This document shows, in pieces, positions 34,501-45,580 of a stretch of 64,000 nt of DNA (within the stretch, counting starts at the first letter, position 1; each line of letters starts with the position of its first letter). The stretch is from Diadophis punctatus similis (lineage: Eukaryota > Chordata > Lepidosauria > Squamata > Dipsadidae). The position numbers and the translations under genes were made by a program. The notes beneath the pieces were generated by a model. The model was given only the letters and a program-made list of their open reading frames with translations. It did not search any database and was not told where the DNA came from. The stretch lies in NCBI GenBank assembly GCA_023053685.1, contig JALIGW010000003.1, positions 139,824,126 through 139,888,125 on the forward strand, written 5' to 3'.

Positions 34501-34880
34501 ACTTTACCATCTCTAAAACTGAACGAAAATTAGCTTCCTTCTCCATCAGAAAATAAGCTGATATATTTATGCTATAACTACAAACTGAGCGACAAATATA
34601 GATTGTCTGAAGATATTTCATACAAAAATAAAAATAGTCCTCCTAAGCAGATATTAGGAAAAGCAGTCATTTTTGCTTCACAGTTTAGATTTCTATATGC
34701 AGGGATATGCAGTTTTTAATAAATTTAAACATTGCTTAATTGTGTGCTCTCTCAATCTGAAAGAACAAAGCCAGATTTGTGTCTGGTACTTCTTTAAGAA
34801 CTTTGAAGTATGAGTCTTTCAAACACCTTATCACTTTTGTCTTTTAATGTTAACTATCAATAATTTTACAAATCTTGCTT
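34501..34880. other. Intergenic sequence, no gene seen
   Basis: AT-rich unique sequence between two opposite CR1 copies. Confidence 0.5.
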
Positions 34881-35612
34881 GTGTTACTACTTCAGCTTCA
34901 ACCGTAACAATACACGAGAACACAATAGATACAAACTTAAGGTAAACCTCTCCAAACTCGATTGCAGAAAATACAACTTCTGCAACAGAGTGGTCAATGT
35001 CTGGAATACACTACCTGACTCTGTGGTTTCTTCCCCAAATCCCCAAAACTTTAACCTTAGACCCGTGATGGCGAACCTATGGCACGGGTGCCACAAGTGG
35101 CACGCGGAGCCATATCAGTGGGCACACGAGCTCAGGTCCGGCGTGCATGTGTGCACCAGCCGGCTGATTTTTGGGCCTTCTGGGCCCACTGGGAGTCGGG
35201 AAACAGGCTGTTTCCAGCCTCCAGAGGGGATGGGGAAGGCCGTTTTCGCCCTCCCCAGGCTCCTAGAAAGGCTCTGGAGCCTGGGGAGAGCGAAAAATGG
35301 GTGTGCCATTGCATGATGGGAGCAGGGGGGGTCATGTGTGCATGTGCGGGGGTGCATGGAATTATGAGTGTGGGCACGCACACACGTGATCCCCCGCATC
35401 CCCCCCCTTTTTGGCACGCGAACCAAAAAAGGTTCGCCATCACTGCCTTAGACTGTCTACTGTTGACCTCACCAAATTCCTAAGAGGTCTGTAAGGGGCG
35501 TGCATAAACGCACCAACGTGCCTACCGTCCCTGTCCTAATGTTCCCATGTACTCAAAACCGTCTCATGTATACATGTTTATACTTTTACTGTAATCTTAT
35601 ATATGCTTGACA
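34881..35612 (+). mobile_element. CR1 LINE 3' end, split by hAT-A
   Basis: Reads YYFSFNRNNTREHNRYKLKV and VNVWNTLPDSVVSSPNPQNF before the break, then 'DLTKFLRGL' after it, matching the C-terminus of the copies at 49206-49784 and 62505-63565. The 3' end is 'atgcttgacaaaa' plus a short (AAAT)n tail at 35613-35634. The insert occupies 35063-35445. Confidence 0.85.
35063..35445 (+). mobile_element. Non-autonomous hAT element (hAT-A), intact, 383 bp, nested in CR1
   Basis: Starts CCGTGATGGCGAACCTATGG and ends AAGGTTCGCCATCACTG. The 8-bp repeat ccttagac flanks it (35055-35062 and 35446-35453); the uninterrupted CR1 sequence at 63399-63406 has a single ccttagac, so the empty site is seen in the same window. 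It has the same length as the 25000 copy. Confidence 0.93.
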
Positions 35613-35634
35613 AAAATAAATAAATAAATAAAAG

Positions 35635-36487
35635 AGTAGGGGATACGTTTTCTATTAGCCTCTCTCCACAAATATTAGCTATTTTTACATAACACTTATA
35701 AAGTGCAATCCTCTACATGTGCTTAGAATTGAAGCAAACCCTTCCAACTTCAACAACCACCTTCCTGGGTAAAGTGAGAAAAGCAACCTTCTTCAGCCTG
35801 GTGCTTTCCAGATATCTCAGAATTTGCATCATATCCAACTAGAAAGTCTAGGAACTATAACAATCATTGCTGAACTGAGGAACATAATGAGGGTTGCAGG
35901 GCAGATGCCTCCATCAGCCCCATTGTGAACTCATTCACTGAACATCTTTAAGCAGAGGCTGGATAGTTCTTCGGGAACAGCACATTCATCAAGTTTATTT
36001 AGGTTAAACAAGTGGGTGGATTAATGGCTTGCTAAGCCCAGCACAATTTTATGTTTTTTTTTTATTTTTATACAAATAAAGATTTGAATATTTATATGAT
36101 TTTTGCATGAAAAACTGTCACAGTATTTCACAACTGACACTGATACACACATGTTAAATATAGTAATGTTGGTATCATCGGTGCTACGTGATCCTTTGAA
36201 CTATTCCCCAAATTATGCATGGAGAAACTTGGCCTTTCAACTAGATGTAAGCTTAGTAAAAACTGGAGTTGAATATTATCCTAACCTCTATATATTTTGC
36301 AAATTTCCCATAATGCACTGTTGTGTTGATTCCCTCCCACTTTCTCTCTACTCTAAATGTACAGTATGACTCCAGAAACAAGTTTTCTTTTTAAAACAAA
36401 AACAAAAAAAAACCCAACTACTGTTTGTTTAGGTTTAGCTTGCATACGTGGATGTAATATAAAGCTCACTTATAAGATGTCCTATAA
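35635..36487. other. Intergenic sequence with a weak CR1-like patch
   Basis: No gene was seen. 'gaacatctttaagcagagg' followed by 'ctggatag' near 35940-35970 resembles a CR1 3' region, too short to be sure. Confidence 0.4.
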
Positions 36488-36623
36488 CAGTGTTTCCCAA
36501 CCTTGGCAACTTGAAGATGTCTGGACTTCAACTCCCAGAATTCCCCAGCCAGCATTCGCTGGCTGGGGAATTCTGGGAGTTGAAGTCCAGACATCTTCAA
36601 GTTGCCAAGGTTGGGGAACACTG
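36488..36623. mobile_element. Palindromic hAT-type element (hAT-C), near-perfect 66-bp arms
   Basis: Exactly 136 bp: two 66-bp arms with about one mismatch around the 4-base centre attc. Starts CAGTGTTTCCCAACCTTGG. An exact 8-bp target duplication tcctataa flanks it (36480-36487 and 36624-36631). It has no coding capacity. The low divergence of the arms suggests a young insertion or arm correction. Confidence 0.93.
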
Positions 36624-36738
36624 TCCTATAAGGATCTTGACTTCATATTTCACATTGATACATTGTTGTTAGAAAGCCATTCTAAGATCACTAGAAACTG
36701 TACAGTGAAATAACAGCTGCTCCAGTACAGGTAGTCTT

Positions 36739-37101
36739 CAGGGGTGAGTTCCTCCTGGTTCGGACTGGATCACCCGAACCAGTAGCGACCCACTAGTGAT
36801 GTCATTGTCGGTGCCATTCCGTGCACGCCGCCATCTTTTTTTGGGATTTTGTATGAATTTTTCCCCTTCCGCGGCTTGAAAAAGGCCCTCCTGCCCGCCC
36901 GCGGGTGAATTCTGACCTTTATTTCTTTGCCCGAAGCACAGCTGATGAGCTCCTCAGTTGTGTTTTGGGCTAATTCCTGCTTCTGAGCAAGCGCGGAAGC
37001 CAAATCGCACGAGAGGACGCACGTGCATGAGCAGAGCGAGTGCGCGCACGCTCAACATTGCGATGCGAACCTGTGGCAAAGGTAAGTGGAACCCACCCCT
37101 G
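36739..37101. mobile_element. Non-autonomous hAT element (hAT-B related), 363 bp, nested
   Basis: Starts CAGGGGTGAGTTCCTCCTGG and ends GTGGAACCCACCCCTG, with the exact 8-bp repeat gtagtctt (36731-36738 and 37102-37109), which is part of the mariner-like terminus it hit. The GC-rich interior differs from the other hAT-B copies, so it may be a separate subfamily. Confidence 0.88.
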
Positions 37102-37151
37102 GTAGTCTTCAACTAAGGACCACAAGTGATTCCAAAATTTATTTGTGATTC

Positions 37152-37513
37152 TTTATTTATTTGCGATTCTTATAGGCCGCCCTACTCCCTGAGGACTCAG
37201 GGCGGCGTACAACATATATAAGAACAGCTAAATAGTATCAAAAAATACAATAAAAACAGCAATAGTAAAATAGTGATTAAAAACAATAAAAAACAACACA
37301 ATCAACAATCACAATCACCCTGCCTGCAGGAAGAGCCATGTCTTAATGGCTTTCCGGAAGGCCAGCAAGGTAGGAATGATTCGGATCTCTGGGGGGAGTT
37401 GGTTCCAGAGAGCCAGAGCTCCCACAGAGAAGGCTCTCCCCCTAGGGCCCGCCAACCGGCATTGTTTGGTTGAAGGGCCCTGGAGGAGACCGACTCTGTG
37501 AGACCTAACTGGT
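37152..37513 (-). mobile_element. LINE 3' fragment (L2/CR1-like), antisense, nested
   Basis: Begins with 'ttatttatttgcgattc', then 'aggccgccctactccctg' and 'gactcagggcggcgtaca', the same kind of 3' end as 24503-24655. It continues into 'gaaggctctccccctaggg' and 'cccgccaaccggcattg', a block that recurs widely in squamate genomes. Confidence 0.6.
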
Positions 37514-37878
37514 CATAGGGATGTATGAATTTCTGTTGCTAAGTGAGATAGTTGTTAAGTAATTTTATTACCCTTCTTGCCTCAATTGTTAAGTGAGTCA
37601 CTGCAGTTGTTAAATTAGTAACACGGTTGTTAAGTGAATCTGGCTTCTCCATTGACTTTGCTGGTCAGAAATTTGCAAAAGGAGATCACATGACCCTGGG
37701 ACACTGCAACTGTCATAAATATGAGTTAGTTGCCAAAGATTTGAGTTTTGATCTCATGACCATGGAGATGCTGCCGTAGTCAGAAGTGTGAAAAACAGCC
37801 ATAAGTCAGTTTTTTCATTGCTGTTATAACTTCAAACTGTGACTAAATGAATGATTGTTAAGTCAAGGACTACCTGTA

Positions 37879-39694
37879 TAACACTGAATTTGATCCAAAA
37901 TTTTAGAGGTTGATCCTTGGAAATGATTGGGACAAGTTAAATCTATTCTTAGCATGGCTTAGTCTGGATTCAGCCCTGTGTATCAGGTCATGGTCAGAAA
38001 TTTCTCAAACTGAACGCTACACTGTGACAGCTCTAAAAATATTGTAGCCTCAGGCAACCTGATAGGCTGAGCTAGACAGGTATGTTAGTTGAAAAATAAT
38101 AAAAGAAGTTTCATAATAGAACTCACTTTCATTATAGGTAAGATATTGTGCATGGGTATTAGTTTGCCATCATTAATAATATATTTCTGCCACATTCCCT
38201 TCCCCTTCATTCTCTTGCAAACTTTGTCAAACACACAAAATTTCTACAGTATTATGTATCAGCCAAGAAAAACTCTTCCATGCTGCCACAGCAATAATTT
38301 TTTAAAAAATGGGTAGGTTACACATATAAATCTGAAGACCACCAGGTATTTTATGCTATCTATTCACTGGTTTATTAAGCCAAATTGGCTTGCTTATTGT
38401 GTAAATCCAGCCATGTTTGTAGAATATGACTTATGGCTTGGTAATGGTATGCTATGTGGACCCAGCTAATTATGGCTTACACAACAAAATTGATTAAATA
38501 AACAAACCATGACTTACAGTAATGTGTGACCTTTGTAATTTTGTTACTCAAAGCCTATCCTCGGACTCTAAACTATTATTGATAGACTCTGCAATCCTGT
38601 GTTCAAATTAAAAAAGTGGGATCTTGTATACCAAGAAGAAATGGTATGAAAGACCTTAGTTACCAACTGGATGCTTTGGGAAATCTACAAGCAGGAATGA
38701 AGGACAATGCCATATTTCCCAACAGTATTCCAAAAAACAGATATTCAGAAGTCATATTACCTCTGACACTGAAGTCATATCCAAAGTGTTGTTAGTTGAT
38801 AGCCTTCTCTTAAATCTCATCTCTTTTTATGGCATTCCAAGTTGGTAGCCATGACACCTTTTATAAAAGCGAATTCCATCACTACATTCTAGGTTCAAAA
38901 TGTTGTAGAATTCCATTTCCATTGGAAGCTCTTGAGTTTAATAACTCAACAGGAACAGGACGAACAGTGCTTCCTTTCTACGTTCTCTATATCAAGCACA
39001 ATTTTGTACCAAACCCTAGATTACCATTTTTCCAAATGGCAAAACCTAAAATGTTTAAAACATATATACAATATATGAATTGCCTAGATTATAAAAATTT
39101 AAAGATCTGTATACGGTGATTAAGAAAAATATTTCCTAATCATCTTGAAGATTAGGGAGAAAAATAAAACATATTTCAGCAGCTAACCACCCACTATTTG
39201 CTAGCAAACTAATTAATGCACAATATCCTCAATGGTTGAACAGACATATGAGTATTAACTTATAGTTATTACATAAACTGAGTTGGCTTAAGGAACCTGT
39301 TGAATTTAAGTGGCTATTGTCTCCTCTGCAAAGACTCTTAGAAACTCACTCCATTGGCCAGTTACAGTAAGTGAGAGATGAGTGAATTCATCACAGTATG
39401 ACATAATTTATCCTGGGTGAAAGTTAATAACTTTTTTTAAAAAAAAGAAAAATGAAAAAAATAAAATGCCATCAAAATCCAAAGTCAAATGTACATGTCA
39501 TATAATCCATAAAAATGGCCCATGAATGAAGAAGAATCAACGCAGAAGTTGGGACCTTGAGTACTGCCTGGGAAAAAACCTGGAAGACTTCATAATAGCT
39601 TGAGGAGTTTGGAAAGTCACATGCTGGCTGGAAGAAGTTGAGAAGGCTTATGTAACTGTATGTGTGTGTGAGTGTGTGTGTGCGCGCACACACA
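37879..39694. other. Intergenic sequence, no gene seen
   Basis: AT-rich DNA. A block near 38370-38535 (cttatggcttgg...aattatggcttacac) resembles one near 8722-8830 and may be a very old transposon. A (GT)n/(GC)n/(CA)n run lies at 39660-39695. No exon was recognised. Confidence 0.45.
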
Positions 39695-39905
39695 CATTCA
39701 TGCATGTACTTTCAAGTCAGTGTTGACTCCTGTTGATTACCTGGTCATGTCCCTATAGTTTTCTTGCCAATATTTCAGAAGTGTTTCACTGTTGCTTTCT
39801 TCCTAAGGTGGCCCAAGGTCACCCATATGGCTTTGTGCCTAAAGTGGGCTTAGAACTCACAGTCTGGTTTCTAACCATGTGCCTTAACCACTACACCAGC
39901 CTGTA
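39695..39905 (-). mobile_element. tRNA-derived SINE, antisense, degraded
   Basis: Carries 'agttttcttgccaatattt', 'ccaaggtcacccatatgg', 'cttagaactcacagtctgg' and 'gtgccttaaccactacacca', the reversed body and tRNA-like head of a squamate SINE also seen at 25550-25770. Confidence 0.6.
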
Positions 39906-40183
39906 TAATCATTAGCAATTGGAGTTGGGGCCAGAATGATTGGAGCTGCAATAGCAATTCAGCTATGAAACTCACCTTTTGGTCTTTCAACCAAATCTAT
40001 CTCTGAAGATTGAAATGAGGGAGAAAAAAAAAACCTGTCTGAGCTGCCAGGAGGTCTTGTGGAGGGAAAAATAGAGAAGAAATCTGGGGCAGTCTGAATG
40101 CACAATCTTTGATGGTGAATCTTCTCTGCCCAACTTAGAGATTGGACTCAATTCTACTTGCACTTAATTTCAAGCATTTACAG

Positions 40184-40253
40184 CATAGCTGGCTCGAGCA
40201 TTCTGGGAGTTGAAGTCCACAAGTCTTAAAGTTGCCAAGTTTGGGGACCCCTG
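40184..40253. mobile_element. Palindromic hAT-type element (hAT-C), 70-bp deletion form
   Basis: Only one arm remains, ending GCCAAGTTTGGGGACCCCTG. The 8-bp repeat atttacag flanks it (40176-40183 and 40254-40261), so most of the left arm was lost by internal deletion while the target duplication survived. Confidence 0.8.
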
Positions 40254-40261
40254 ATTTACAG

Positions 40262-41539
40262 GAAAGCACTGCAAGCGGCCACTTTTTACTGGCGGTGAGC
40301 GTGGTAGTAGCAGCAACACAAGAGGAAGAAGAAGAGCAGATGATCTGTTGCAAAGAACATGGCCAATGTTTGGGAACTCGTAGATGCAGTAGAGACTGTC
40401 AAAAAAAATTAAGATCTCAACTGGACCCACGCAATGAAAGCTGCTTTCACTTTTTCTTGTCACATGTACACACCTCACATACACCCCTGCATAAAGCAGT
40501 TATTCTATTTTGAGCTTTTTCACGTTGCTCTAACCTCACCGTTGACATTGGCCTAAATTCAGCAATACTGTAAGAAATAACTCCTTGGGACTGAAGGAGG
40601 AGTTGAGGAACAAAGCCAACCGATGGTTGTCTGAAGGTTACCCTTACTGTTATCTGCAAGTCTTGTGTGGGTGGTTCCAGCCGGCCGGTGGAAAAAACGG
40701 TCTTGCCTATTCCATAAAATCAAAGAGAAGAAATAGCTTTGTCCTTGCTTTTTTGGCAACCCACTTACCATACAAGCAAAGAAACATATCTGACACCCAA
40801 AATTCTTTATGGAAAAGAACCACGTTGGTCCTGCTTCCCGTATCGGTAAGACAACATAGATTTAATTAGGGAAAAATAAACTGCTGGTTTTCACATTATA
40901 AAAACACCCTCACTCTCTCCAGAAAGCAGCCCTCTCAATCAAGTGAACTTTTAACAGTGGTTTCTATTTGCCGAAGTATTCTTCTTTTCTGGATCTATTG
41001 CACTGGGACATTGCTCGTTGAGATGTGCAGTCAGCTTGATGCACGAACCTTATCCTGACAATCACCAGTGTGCAACAAGGAGTGATTGTAAGAAATGCCA
41101 AATGAATTTGCTAATAACTGCAATCAATTAAAAGCACTTCTGTGTAGGTATTCAGTCCCAAGAACATAAATCCGTTATGCATTAAAATTAATCTTTCAGA
41201 ACATGTGTGCTTTTCATAACCCCCCCCCCCATTTTTTTGCTTAAGACATTCTTCCTACTGTGAAATTCCTTGTCTTCCTGGAAGTGGAGGTAAACTGCTG
41301 CCCTCTTTTGAATAAAGATGGGTACTGCAACTTTTACAAGTCAGACTGCCTGGAGTACCAAACAGCCACAGCTACAATATTGTAGTTTTAGGAGGAAGAG
41401 TTCCATGACTTTTTGAAAAAAAATTGTCTTTTATTATTTGTGGGGACCAACATCACCCCATGAAGGTTTAACCACCATCACTGAAATAGTTACCCACTTA
41501 AAAAATCCTATATTAATGAGTTCTGTATTATTATTATGC
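40262..41539. other. Intergenic sequence, no gene seen
   Basis: No supported coding region. A C-run lies at 41220-41230. Several overlapping frames on both strands (40170-40869) are chance frames. Confidence 0.5.
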
Positions 41540-41863
41540 GCAGTTCGGAGAACCGGTAAATCGCACCACTGACTGGCTCCATCCCTCTCCTCCCACATTC
41601 CCTCCTTCTCGCCTCTTTTTCGGGCTCATACACACAGAGCAAACATGAGAAGGAAGCAAGAAGAAGCCAGGTTGAACGCTAGAAGATTTGGCCAAACTGT
41701 TCTGTCGGTTCTGTGGGCGTGGCTTGGCATGTATGGCTTGGTGGAGTGGTGCCGCCCACCTTGCCGTGAGTGATGTCAAGTTGGCCATGCCCACTCAGTC
41801 ACATGACCCCCACCAAGCCACGCCCACAGAACCGGTAGGGGGAAAATTTGAATGTCATCCCTG
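41540..41863 (-). mobile_element. Non-autonomous hAT element (hAT-D), one end lost
   Basis: Contains 'cagttcggagaaccggtaa' and ends with the reversed family start ('accggtagggggaaaattt', then 'tcatccctg'), matching 43122-43322 in reverse. The left terminus is missing, so no target duplication is readable. Repeated 'ccacgccc' blocks are present. Confidence 0.65.
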
Positions 41864-42039
41864 GGCATAACCATAAAACTTTCATGTCTATGAATCATTA
41901 TCTCTACCTTTTTCACAGTAATTATTCAATGAATTTCTAAGCATCAGTTGACTTTGTCTCCCCCCCCAAATGGTGAGTATAAGATAAACATGAAAACAGG
42001 CCCTCCAAGGAATTGTATTTGATGAGTGTCATAATGCTT

Positions 42040-42370
42040 CTTCGGACTGCAAAAGATCAAATCGGTCAATCCTAAAGGAAATGAACCCTGACTGTTCTTT
42101 GGAAGGACAGATACTGAAACTGAAGTTCAAATACTTTGGCCACCAAATGAGAAGAGAGGAGTCATTGGAAAAGACCCTGATGTTGGGAAAAATTGAAGGC
42201 AAAAGGAGAAGGGGATGGCAAGAGGATGAGATGGTTAGATAGTGTTGCCAATGCAATAAACATGAGTTTGGGCAAACTCTGGGAGACAGTGGAGGACAGG
42301 GAGGCCTGGCGTGCTGTGGTCCATGGGGTCGGAAAGACTCGAACTTGACTTACCAATTGAACAACATAAT
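42040..42370 (+). mobile_element. BovB (RTE-type) LINE 3' end
   Basis: Reads 'actttggccaccaaatgaga', 'tcattggaaaagaccctgat', 'gggaggcctggcgtgctgtg' and 'ccatggggtcggaaagactc', the well known conserved 3' end of BovB elements, shared between squamates and ruminants by horizontal transfer. The RTE reverse transcriptase body is missing. Confidence 0.88.
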
Positions 42371-43121
42371 GCTCTGCACGACTATGATTACTTGCCATAA
42401 TTGTTTCATTAATAAGTCTTATGAATGTCTAAACTCAACCTTAGGAAACCTCCCCAAATGCAGGATGAGTGTGTAAGCAGAATAGAATAGTGCCAGGCAA
42501 AATGGTAATAATACATACAGTATATATATTTATGCATACATTATACATCTCAGTAGGCTGTTGCTCCCAGCTAACCTACATGAAGATCCGTTTATACTAG
42601 GAAAGCCCTGTTGCAACCCAGCTCTCTATCAAATTCCAAGCAGAGAAGAAGAGGAAGGATGCATTTTATCAGGGCCCAGGACATTAAAGGAAGCTGGGAC
42701 CAGGAGGCTGTATACTCATTTCCATATGAAAAAAAAAGTGAGTTAAATTATAGATTAGCCTGGAGGGTTCGTGAAATTTTATTTCCCTTTAGCTAGGAAC
42801 CTTTTGTCAAAAAATCTTGTGAGATCTGCTTGAGTTTAAAAGAAGCCAAGGTGAAACAAGGTTTTGCAGATCTTCAAAGGGACATTTCACGGGAGAGTTA
42901 GATGCTTCATAGCGAAGCACTGATCTGGTTCTAATCAATGGGGGGAGGGAGGAGTTTGTACTCTTTCATTTTGCTGAATAACAAGAGTTTCTGCACAGAT
43001 CAGAAGCCCATATTTCTACACGCGTGAAGCAGCTAAGGCAGATCAGGCCTCTCAGTGAAACAGAGCAAATCAAAGCTACTCATATCCAAAGTCAAAAGGA
43101 TCTTATCAAGGTGGACTATAG

Positions 43122-43322
43122 CAGGGGTGAAATTCAAAATTTTTCCCTACCGGTTCTGTGGGCGTGGCTTGGTGGGCATGGCAGGGGAAGGATACTGCAA
43201 AATCACCATTCCCTCCCAACTCTGGGGCCAGCCAGAGTGGTATTTACCGGTTCTCTGAACTACTCAAAATGTCCGTTACTGGTTCTCCAGAACCTGTCAG
43301 AACCTGCTAAATTTCACCCCTG
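43122..43322 (+). mobile_element. Non-autonomous hAT element (hAT-D), intact, 201 bp
   Basis: Starts CAGGGGTGAAATTC and ends AAATTTCACCCCTG, with the exact 8-bp repeat gactatag (43114-43121 and 43323-43330). Contains 'ccggttctgtgggcgtggc' and 'ccagagtggtatttaccgg'. Confidence 0.9.
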
Positions 43323-43460
43323 GACTATAGCTAATTTGCTCCAACTTTGCAGTAGCAATGTCCTTAGCAGCAATGCGTCCTTTATTGGGACAGAGGATAC
43401 CTTCAACTTTAAAGAGAAGAACAACTGATTTCCATTTGTGACTTACTTTCTTAACATCTA

Positions 43461-44309
43461 CCATACTTTTCGGAGTATAAGACACACTCCCCCCCCAAAA
43501 GTGGGTGAAAATTGTGGTGCGTCTTTTACACCAAATGTTGCCAAAGCCCCGGCTACCCACTGGCCCCCATCCTTCGGTTGTTTTCGGCCTCCATGCATCA
43601 CATTTTGGCCTCCACACGCCCCATTTTACACCTGTTCCAGGCTGTGGGGATCGCCGTAGCACATCGCCGTCGATCGCCGCCTCTGCATGTCGCATTGTCG
43701 GCCTCCGCATGCCCCATTTTTTGCCTCTGCACATTGCATTTTCGGCCAGTTCCAGGTGGTGGGGATTGCCGCCACCACCACCACCGCCGATCTCCGCTGC
43801 CTGGAACCGGCCGAAAATGTGATGTACGGAGGCCAAAAATGAGGCATGTGGAGACCGAAAACGCGACACACAGAGGTCGAAAACGTGATGTCCGGAGGTG
43901 GTGATTGGTGGCGATGTGCTGTGGTGATCCCGGCAGCCTGGAATGGGTCTAAAACAGAGTGTGCGGAGGCCAAAAACATGACATACGGAAGCCAAAAACA
44001 CAATGCACAGAGGCCAAAAATGCAGCGCGCGGAGACAGCGATGGGCTCTGGCGATCCCCGCAGCCTGGAACAGCTGATTGGCGGTATTCCGGGAGACCAA
44101 TTCAACCATCAATCAGCTGTTCATGCTAAATCAGGCTGTGATAATGTGCTGAAGCTGACCAGGCTGTTTGCTATTTGCTGCAAGGAGGCTAGCCAGATGA
44201 ATACCGATCGATGCTGGTAGGCAGAGGCAGATCCCCCCCCCTTGTTTTCCTCCCCAAAAAGGTAGATGTGTCTTATAGTCCAGAGTGTCTTATACTCCAA
44301 AAAATACAG
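43461..44309. mobile_element. TA-flanked inverted-repeat element with minisatellite arms, 849 bp
   Basis: Starts CCATACTTTTCGGAGTATAAG and ends CTTATACTCCAAAAAATACAG between TA dinucleotides. The interior is GC-rich: repeats of about 24 bp such as 'ggaggccaaaaac...' run one way at 43815-44035, and their reverse complements occur at 43560-43745. The large open frames here (for example 43297-44112 on the minus strand) follow this repeat structure and are not genes. A shorter relative lies at 47521-47916. Confidence 0.75.
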
Positions 44310-44311
44310 TA

Positions 44312-45190
44312 GTTGTCTCAGAAATCCTTACACATACATACAGACACAAGGAAAGGGCATTTACTGATGGGTAATATAAGGCTCTTTCATAATTTACATA
44401 CTTTTTCCCAGGACAGGAGGATCTACCACTATATTTTATATACCAATAAGATCTGAAAATGTCTTGAATGCAACAAATTCTGCCATGCTACAATATAGAT
44501 ATAAACTGAACAGTAAAGAACATAAAGAATAAACAAAGTTTTTGGCTGTTAGTGCAAACTTTCTGGTGAAAACTAACTTTAGCAAATAATTCATGATTCA
44601 TTGAAAAAAATCCAAGAAGGAATTCAGTGATAAAAAGTTTAGGACCACTTGTTGGTGTTTATTTTTTAAAAAAAACCATTACAGAACAATGCTTTAAATA
44701 GGATTAAACTATGCCACTTCCCTCCTGGAACTATAAGTCTATCTTGGTAAGTTGGTTGATATGATAAGCCAAAACATGGGGATGAATAAATCTTGGAAGT
44801 ATAGCTTTAGTAAGGAGCAAAAGGTCAGTTTCAAAAGCAGCAGAAAACCCAATCTCAGATTTCAAAAGGCATTTGTTTTATGATTTATGCAACTGTATGG
44901 TATGAGATTGTGGATCCATAAGGGTACGTCTGTCCCCAAAAAATTATAGTGGATCAAAATTGTGATGAAATGCAGTAAGAAAGTGGATTTCCAGGAGGGA
45001 GGGGGGTGCATTGCAGAGGAGTAAGAGGCAACTCAATCCAGATTTTGTGTGTGAGAGAAAGAGGCTGAAGACCGGCCCTCCCTAATAGTTCACCGAGTAT
45101 ATAGTAGATGCAGATAGTAGAGTCTGGCAAGATTTTGTCTTTAGGTCTTAAACAATAAAGAACTCAGTTTAGAAAAATCACATTTATAGG
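44312..45190. other. Intergenic sequence, no gene seen
   Basis: Unique AT-rich sequence; no coding or repeat signal was recognised. Confidence 0.5.
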
Positions 45191-45580
45191 TTGTGGGTTG
45201 TGGGTGCTCCATCACTGGAAATTTTAAGGAAGAGATTGAATAACCATTTGTCCAGAATGCTATAAGGCAGGGGCGGGTTGCTCTCTTACCTCGCTACCGG
45301 AGCTCTGTGCGCACATTGCCAGGTTTGGTGTGCGCGCGCTCGCTATGTGTGCATGTCCCCTCGTGTGATTTTGCTTCCGTGCATGCGCAGAAGCAAAAAA
45401 GCCCAAAAATTCGGCACCAGTGCGGTCGTGCTCAAATAGCGCCATCTGCTGGCCGTTACCAGTACTGTAGAGTGGGCTGCACCGGTAGGAACCCACCACT
45501 GGTATAAGGTCCCCTACTTGTGCGGGGATTGGACTAGAAGACCTCCAAGGTCCCTTCCAACTATGTTATTCTGTTAACCT
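45191..45580 (+). mobile_element. CR1 LINE 3' end, split by hAT-B
   Basis: 'ttaaggaagagattgaata' and 'accatttgtcc' before the insert, then 'ggattggactagaagacc', 'tccaaggtcccttccaact' and a final ATTCTGTTA, the classical CR1 3' terminus. The insert occupies 45268-45501. Confidence 0.85.
45268..45501 (-). mobile_element. Non-autonomous hAT element (hAT-B), 234 bp, nested in CR1
   Basis: Starts CAGGGGCGGGTTGCTCTC and ends GGTAGGAACCCACCACTG. Flanks are ctataagg and gtataagg, an 8-bp duplication with one change. It is the shortest family member here and lacks the A/T homopolymer block. Confidence 0.87.

Larger units (their letters stand above)
36728..37876 (+). mobile_element. Mariner/Tigger-like element, copy 3, carrying two insertions
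   Basis: Starts CAGGTAGTCTT after TA (36726-36727) and ends GTCAAGGACTACCTG before TA (37877-37878). Two foreign blocks lie inside: a hAT element at 36739-37101 and a LINE fragment at about 37152-37513. The remaining blocks ('gttaagtgagtcactgcag', 'tgaatctggcttctcc') are the reverse complement of, or match, other copies. Confidence 0.75.

Noticed and set aside
43297..44112. 271-residue minus-strand frame and its plus-strand partners
   Set aside because: It follows the minisatellite arms of a TIR element and overlaps part of a hAT-D copy. The protein is repetitive, without a domain.
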